Below are positions 61,100 to 64,000 of a DNA stretch of 64,000 bases, piece by piece. The notes beneath the pieces are model-generated. The model saw only the letters and a program-made list of their open reading frames with translations, did no database searches and was not told where the DNA came from. Positions within the stretch are counted from its first letter, which is position 1. Every line of letters starts with the position of its first letter. The position numbers and the translations under genes were made by a program. The stretch comes from Lachnospiraceae bacterium (GTDB lineage: Bacteria > Bacillota > Clostridia > Lachnospirales > Lachnospiraceae). The stretch is from contig JAQVCT010000005.1 of NCBI GenBank assembly GCA_028689655.1, forward strand, positions 62,001-126,000, read 5' to 3'.

Positions 61100-62985
61100 T
61101 CCTGCTCACCTCCTGCCTGCTCTGCCTGTTTGCCTGATGATTTCTCCGCTTGTTCCTCTGTCTGTTCTTCCACTTGTTCTTCTGTCTGTTTACCTGATGT
61201 TCTCTCCGCCTGTTCCTCTGCCTGTAGACCCGATGTTTTCTCCGCCTGTTCCTCTGCCTGTATACCTGATGTTCTCTCCACTTGTTCCTCTGTTGACACT
61301 TCTATGGAATCCTGTGTTGACTCCTTCGTGAGCCCTTCTTCTCTCAATTGATTCTCACTTACTGTACCCATATCCGCCGATGAATCAATCCTATCTATCT
61401 TATCTATCCCATCTGCGGTGTCGCTTGTCTCTGTGGCATTCTGTGATTCAGATGGGAAGGTCACCACCGCGGTAAGGTTCACATCCAGATCACTCACATC
61501 GCCCTCCAGGGTAACTTCCACATTGTAGGTCACGCTGGATCTGCTGGTGGAGGAAGATGTGGGCTGTATCTGTGTGATGACAGCATCAAAGTCATCGTGA
61601 TCCTCTATGGCAACCGTTGCTTTGTCTCCGATTGCCAGTTGGGCAATGTAGCTCTGGTCGATTGCTACCGTTACAGTCACCGTATCCGGATTGCTGTATG
61701 CCATGACCATGGTATCGTCCGTAAGGTCCGTTGCCGCCTGAGAGGTAACCACACGGGCAGTGCCATTGCTGCTGGCTCTGAAATATCCATCACCCACCAG
61801 CTCCTCAAAGTGCGCCAGGTTATCCTCCGCATCCTCTTTATCATTCTGCTTTGCTTCCAGGTCTTCATCTAATTTCTTAATCGCTGTATTGTAGGTACTC
61901 TGTGCTGCGCCAGCCTCCGCTACCGCTGACTCATAGTTCGCCTTTGCCTCATTTTGGTCTGCTTCGTAGGTAAGCTGGGCTTCCTGTAACTGCAATTGCA
62001 GAGATTCCAGCTCCACCTTGCATTTCTCCAGCTGTACTGCTGCATCCTTTTTCGCTGCCTCATACGCATCCTGTGCCGCTTCATATTTGTCTAAATATTC
62101 ATATACTCTTTTCAGAAATGTTGTCATCTGATTCAACTGTTCTTTTTCTTCTCCACTTACCTGTACAGTTGACGAAGTACTTCCCGTACCATTGGAGCTG
62201 CTTCCTGTTCCCGAAGAGGCACTGCCTGACCCAGAAGCGTTTCCCCCGGTACTTACAAACTGATATCTGCTGTAATCAGTGTCACAGGTCTCCAGATATT
62301 GTGCCAGATTCCACTCGTTGACCCGTTCATTGAATACCCCATAATTTGTCTCATAGACATTTTTCCAGTATCCCACATCATATTTATCATAATAGGTATC
62401 ATTGTCTATGGCATCCTGATACTCCTGTATGTCTTCCTGTTTGTCTGCGATCTGTTCTTGCAGGGATGTAAGATTCTCATCAATGGAAGCTAATTTATCT
62501 GCGTATACGCTGGCTGCCAGTTCTCCGTTTTTGATGCTGAGATCGTAAGTGTTCTGCTCATCCACCTTACTCAGGTTATAGGATACCACTCCACTGCGAT
62601 AGTCCAGTTCCGCCTGGGTCACTGCCTTTTCCAGCTGTCTCTGTCCCGCTGATACGGTATCCTCGGAGAGCTTTAAGATGGGGTCGCCCTCCTTCACTTC
62701 ATCCCCACTGGAGATATATACTTTCTCTATGTACAGGTCATCCTCCAGATAATCGATGTCGTAGGAATCCTCCACCATGCCTACCATGGTCGTTCCGCTG
62801 GCAACGATACTGCCGTCCGACTGTCTCTCTCCCATTCCTCCGGGACGTTCTCCCTGTATATCTGATTTGTTTCGCAGGGCAAAATAAATGATGCCCAGTG
62901 CTGCCACGATACAAAGCAGCACAACGCATCCGATTATTATAAAACGTCTTTTATTTTCTCTAAAAGCCAGCTTTATCTTTTCCAC
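61096..62985 (-). CDS. HlyD/MacA-type adaptor 3 with repetitive C-terminal tail
   Basis: 629 residues, GTG start at 62985 with GGGAGG seven bases upstream. A membrane helix (about 15-36) is followed by the first half 'VASGTTMVGMVEDSYDIDYLEDDLYIEKVYISSGDEVKEGDPILKL', a long coiled coil with a Gly/Ser insert (about residues 245-275), and the second half and barrel 'GYFRASSNGTARVVTSQAATDLTDDTMVMAYSNPDTVTVTVAIDQ'. The last 90 residues are low complexity with an imperfect 11-residue repeat (EEQAERTSGKQ). The membrane-proximal domain of the other two is replaced by this tail. It is the first gene of the operon. Confidence 0.85.
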   Translation of the reverse strand: MEKIKLAFRENKRRFIIIGCVVLLCIVAALGIIYFALRNKSDIQGERPGGMGERQSDGSIVASGTTMVGMVEDSYDIDYLEDDLYIEKVYISSGDEVKEGDPILKLSEDTVSAGQRQLEKAVTQAELDYRSGVVSYNLSKVDEQNTYDLSIKNGELAASVYADKLASIDENLTSLQEQIADKQEDIQEYQDAIDNDTYYDKYDVGYWKNVYETNYGVFNERVNEWNLAQYLETCDTDYSRYQFVSTGGNASGSGSASSGTGSSSNGTGSTSSTVQVSGEEKEQLNQMTTFLKRVYEYLDKYEAAQDAYEAAKKDAAVQLEKCKVELESLQLQLQEAQLTYEADQNEAKANYESAVAEAGAAQSTYNTAIKKLDEDLEAKQNDKEDAEDNLAHFEELVGDGYFRASSNGTARVVTSQAATDLTDDTMVMAYSNPDTVTVTVAIDQSYIAQLAIGDKATVAIEDHDDFDAVITQIQPTSSSTSRSSVTYNVEVTLEGDVSDLDVNLTAVVTFPSESQNATETSDTADGIDKIDRIDSSADMGTVSENQLREEGLTKESTQDSIEVSTEEQVERTSGIQAEEQAEKTSGLQAEEQAERTSGKQTEEQVEEQTEEQAEKSSGKQAEQAGGEQE

Positions 62986-63128
62986 TTACATTCCTCCCGA
63001 GTTAAAATTCATTCCTCTTCAAATTTATTATTGTAACTTTTTCCAGTATAGGTAGTAAATGTTTCCAAAAATTGAGGAAAGTGTGAAAAAACTGTGTTTT
63101 TGAATAAACAATTTTTATTATTAACGCA

Positions 63129-63175
63129 AAATGGGAACTTTTTTTACGAATATTATGTAAAAACAGTTCCCATTT
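63129..63175 (-). terminator. Hairpin between the aminotransferase and adaptor genes
   Basis: AAATGGGAACT (63129-63139) and AGTTCCCATTT (63165-63175), extended inside by TTTTTAC/GTAAAAA, form a stem of about 18 bp with T runs. It lies downstream of the aminotransferase stop on the minus strand. Apart from this hairpin and the family A repeat, I see nothing clear in 62986-63307; this gap should also hold the adaptor-operon promoter. Confidence 0.65.
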
Positions 63176-63238
63176 ATTAAGATGTTATGAAGTTATCTTT
63201 AAGAATTCCATGATTATACAGTGAAAAGTTGTTAAAAA

Positions 63239-63311
63239 TAATCTGGTCATATTAACGTCATGCCCTTCGTTCATTCCTGACGCAGATTACTTCATAATCT
63301 GGTCATATTAA
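63239..63311. repeat. Family A repeat copy (one unit plus partial) at the aminotransferase 3' end
   Basis: TAATCTGGTCATATTAAC occurs at 63239 and again at 63296, exactly 57 bp apart, with ACGTCATGCCCTTCGTTCAT and TCCTGACGCAGATTACTTCA between. The period and motif order equal those of the tandem array at 16181 on the opposite strand. The stop codon of the aminotransferase (63308-63310) falls at the end of the repeat. Confidence 0.82.
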
Positions 63312-64000
63312 CCAAAGCACTCCCTAATGATCTCTATTACGATGTCCTGCTGCTCCGGGGTCATCTTATTATCACTTGGCAGGCAAAGTCCTCTGTGGAA
63401 AATATCCATTCCTACATCCAGAGGTTTTCCGTCTCTTCCAACAGCACCCCCCGCAATATAGGCATTGGTCTTTGCTCTTCCGCTTCCCTCTCTGGTCACG
63501 AAGCCATTCATGCGGTAAATTGGCTGCATATGCATTGGTTTCCAGACAGGTCTTCCCTCCGCATTGTATTTTGCCAGGGTCTCCAGGATCTCTGTAGGAC
63601 AGCTCTTTCCAGGTTCCGCGATATAGATAGCTTCCTGCTCTCCCCTTACCTGTTTACACATGGCTTCCGGGTTGATGATCATGCAGGACAGCCAGTAATT
63701 GGGATTGCTGTTGGTAAGATCCATGGGATTCATCTGCACCGGCAAGCCTTTAAGTCCTTCTTTGTAGCGTTCATAGACTGCCTTTTTCTGCGCGATATGC
63801 TCTTCCAGGTGCGGATACTGACCTCTCACCACACCGGCGATGACATTGCTCATGCGGTAATTATAGCCCAGCTCCTCATGCTGATACCATGGTGCATTCT
63901 CCCGGGACTGGGTAGACCATTTACGTGCCTTCTCCGCTGCATCTTTATCATCTGTCAGCAGCATGCCTCCCGCTGATCCTGTAATGATCTTATTGCCATT
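63308..64000 (-). CDS. DegT/DnrJ/EryC1/StrS-family aminotransferase, 5' part outside the window
   Basis: The C-terminal 230 residues are visible, entering at the window edge with 'NGNKIITGSAGGMLLTDD', where the Lys is the expected PLP-binding lysine. 'ELGYNYRMSNVIAGVVRGQYPHLEEHIAQKKAVYERY' and 'PVWKPMHMQPIY' are typical of nucleotide-sugar aminotransferases of the PglE/WecE type. The sequence 'DIFHRGLCLPSDNKMTPEQQDIVIEIIREC' ends the family. It makes an amino sugar for glycans or capsule. The enzyme normally has about 390-400 residues, so about 160 are missing upstream. Confidence 0.92.
   Translation of the reverse strand, partial: NGNKIITGSAGGMLLTDDKDAAEKARKWSTQSRENAPWYQHEELGYNYRMSNVIAGVVRGQYPHLEEHIAQKKAVYERYKEGLKGLPVQMNPMDLTNSNPNYWLSCMIINPEAMCKQVRGEQEAIYIAEPGKSCPTEILETLAKYNAEGRPVWKPMHMQPIYRMNGFVTREGSGRAKTNAYIAGGAVGRDGKPLDVGMDIFHRGLCLPSDNKMTPEQQDIVIEIIRECFG

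Noticed and set aside
60852..61351. Two hydrophobic open frames on the plus strand
   Set aside because: Antisense of the adaptor 2 cytoplasmic repeat and the adaptor 3 tail. The apparent membrane segments are artefacts of T-rich repeats.
54396..62985. Bacteriocin or lantibiotic export cluster
   Set aside because: MacB-type pumps with adaptors can export peptides, but no precursor peptide, modification enzyme or peptidase C39 domain was seen nearby.
1..64000. Prophage or integrative element
   Set aside because: No integrase, portal, terminase, conjugation or relaxase gene is present, and the tRNA genes have no flanking direct repeats that I can see.

Overview
The window looks like a chromosomal segment of a Lachnospiraceae-type Firmicute (Clostridia). 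The supporting signs are strong AAGGAGG-type ribosome binding sites, TTGACA/TATAAT-type promoters, a tRNA-Cys T-box leader on cysE, the adjacent genes sigH, rlmB, mini-RNase III and cysS, an S4-domain YlmH protein, and paired proteins that I believe are DUF6323/DUF6179, families I know mainly from this group. No rRNA, CRISPR array, prophage or complete insertion sequence was seen. Most genes lie on the minus strand.

Layout. 1-1150: decayed accessory DNA, namely an XRE regulator with an in-frame stop and an IS1634-type transposase remnant. 1240-16100: housekeeping and envelope genes (CobO-type adenosyltransferase, two-OB-fold SSB, typA, a LytTR/GHKL two-component pair, mgtE, YigZ, a class A PBP with a structured leader, a FliD-like protein, YlmH). 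16178-16478: a 57-bp tandem repeat and tRNA-Thr. 16655-26336: siroheme/tetrapyrrole genes (precorrin-2 dehydrogenase, hemC, cobA-hemD, a LysR regulator) in series with a peptide/nickel-type ABC importer. In that importer one permease and both ATPases are fused into a single 898-residue protein. 26486-36647: sigH, rlmB, mini-RNase III, cysS, a T-box-controlled cysE, ispF with a Cys-rich tail, a secreted protein, a PilZ protein, a chimeric sensor-kinase fragment, tRNA-Met and tRNA-Val. 36790-45972: argS, queH, a hydrolase, mazEF, carB and carA.

46381-52682 holds a compact carbohydrate-catabolism locus: a GntR/FCD regulator, class II aldolase, UPF0261 (Tm-1-like) protein, lactonase-like metallo-beta-lactamase protein, KdgT-type permease, and divergent TIM-like and RpiB-like isomerases. 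Two consensus promoters there carry shared TTGGATA operator motifs. No sugar kinase is present, so the pathway does not match a route I can name, and it is the best candidate for an undescribed metabolic system. 54396-62985 is a MacB-type ABC system with three tandem, translationally coupled HlyD-like adaptors and Gly/Met-rich insertions. The window ends inside a DegT/DnrJ-type aminotransferase.

Two dispersed repeat families run through the window. Family A is a 57-bp unit at four loci. Family B consists of elements of about 120-155 bp bounded by 8-12 bp inverted repeats and folding into several hairpins, again at four loci. Both families sit at gene ends and leaders and are the main non-coding structure left unexplained by the genes.
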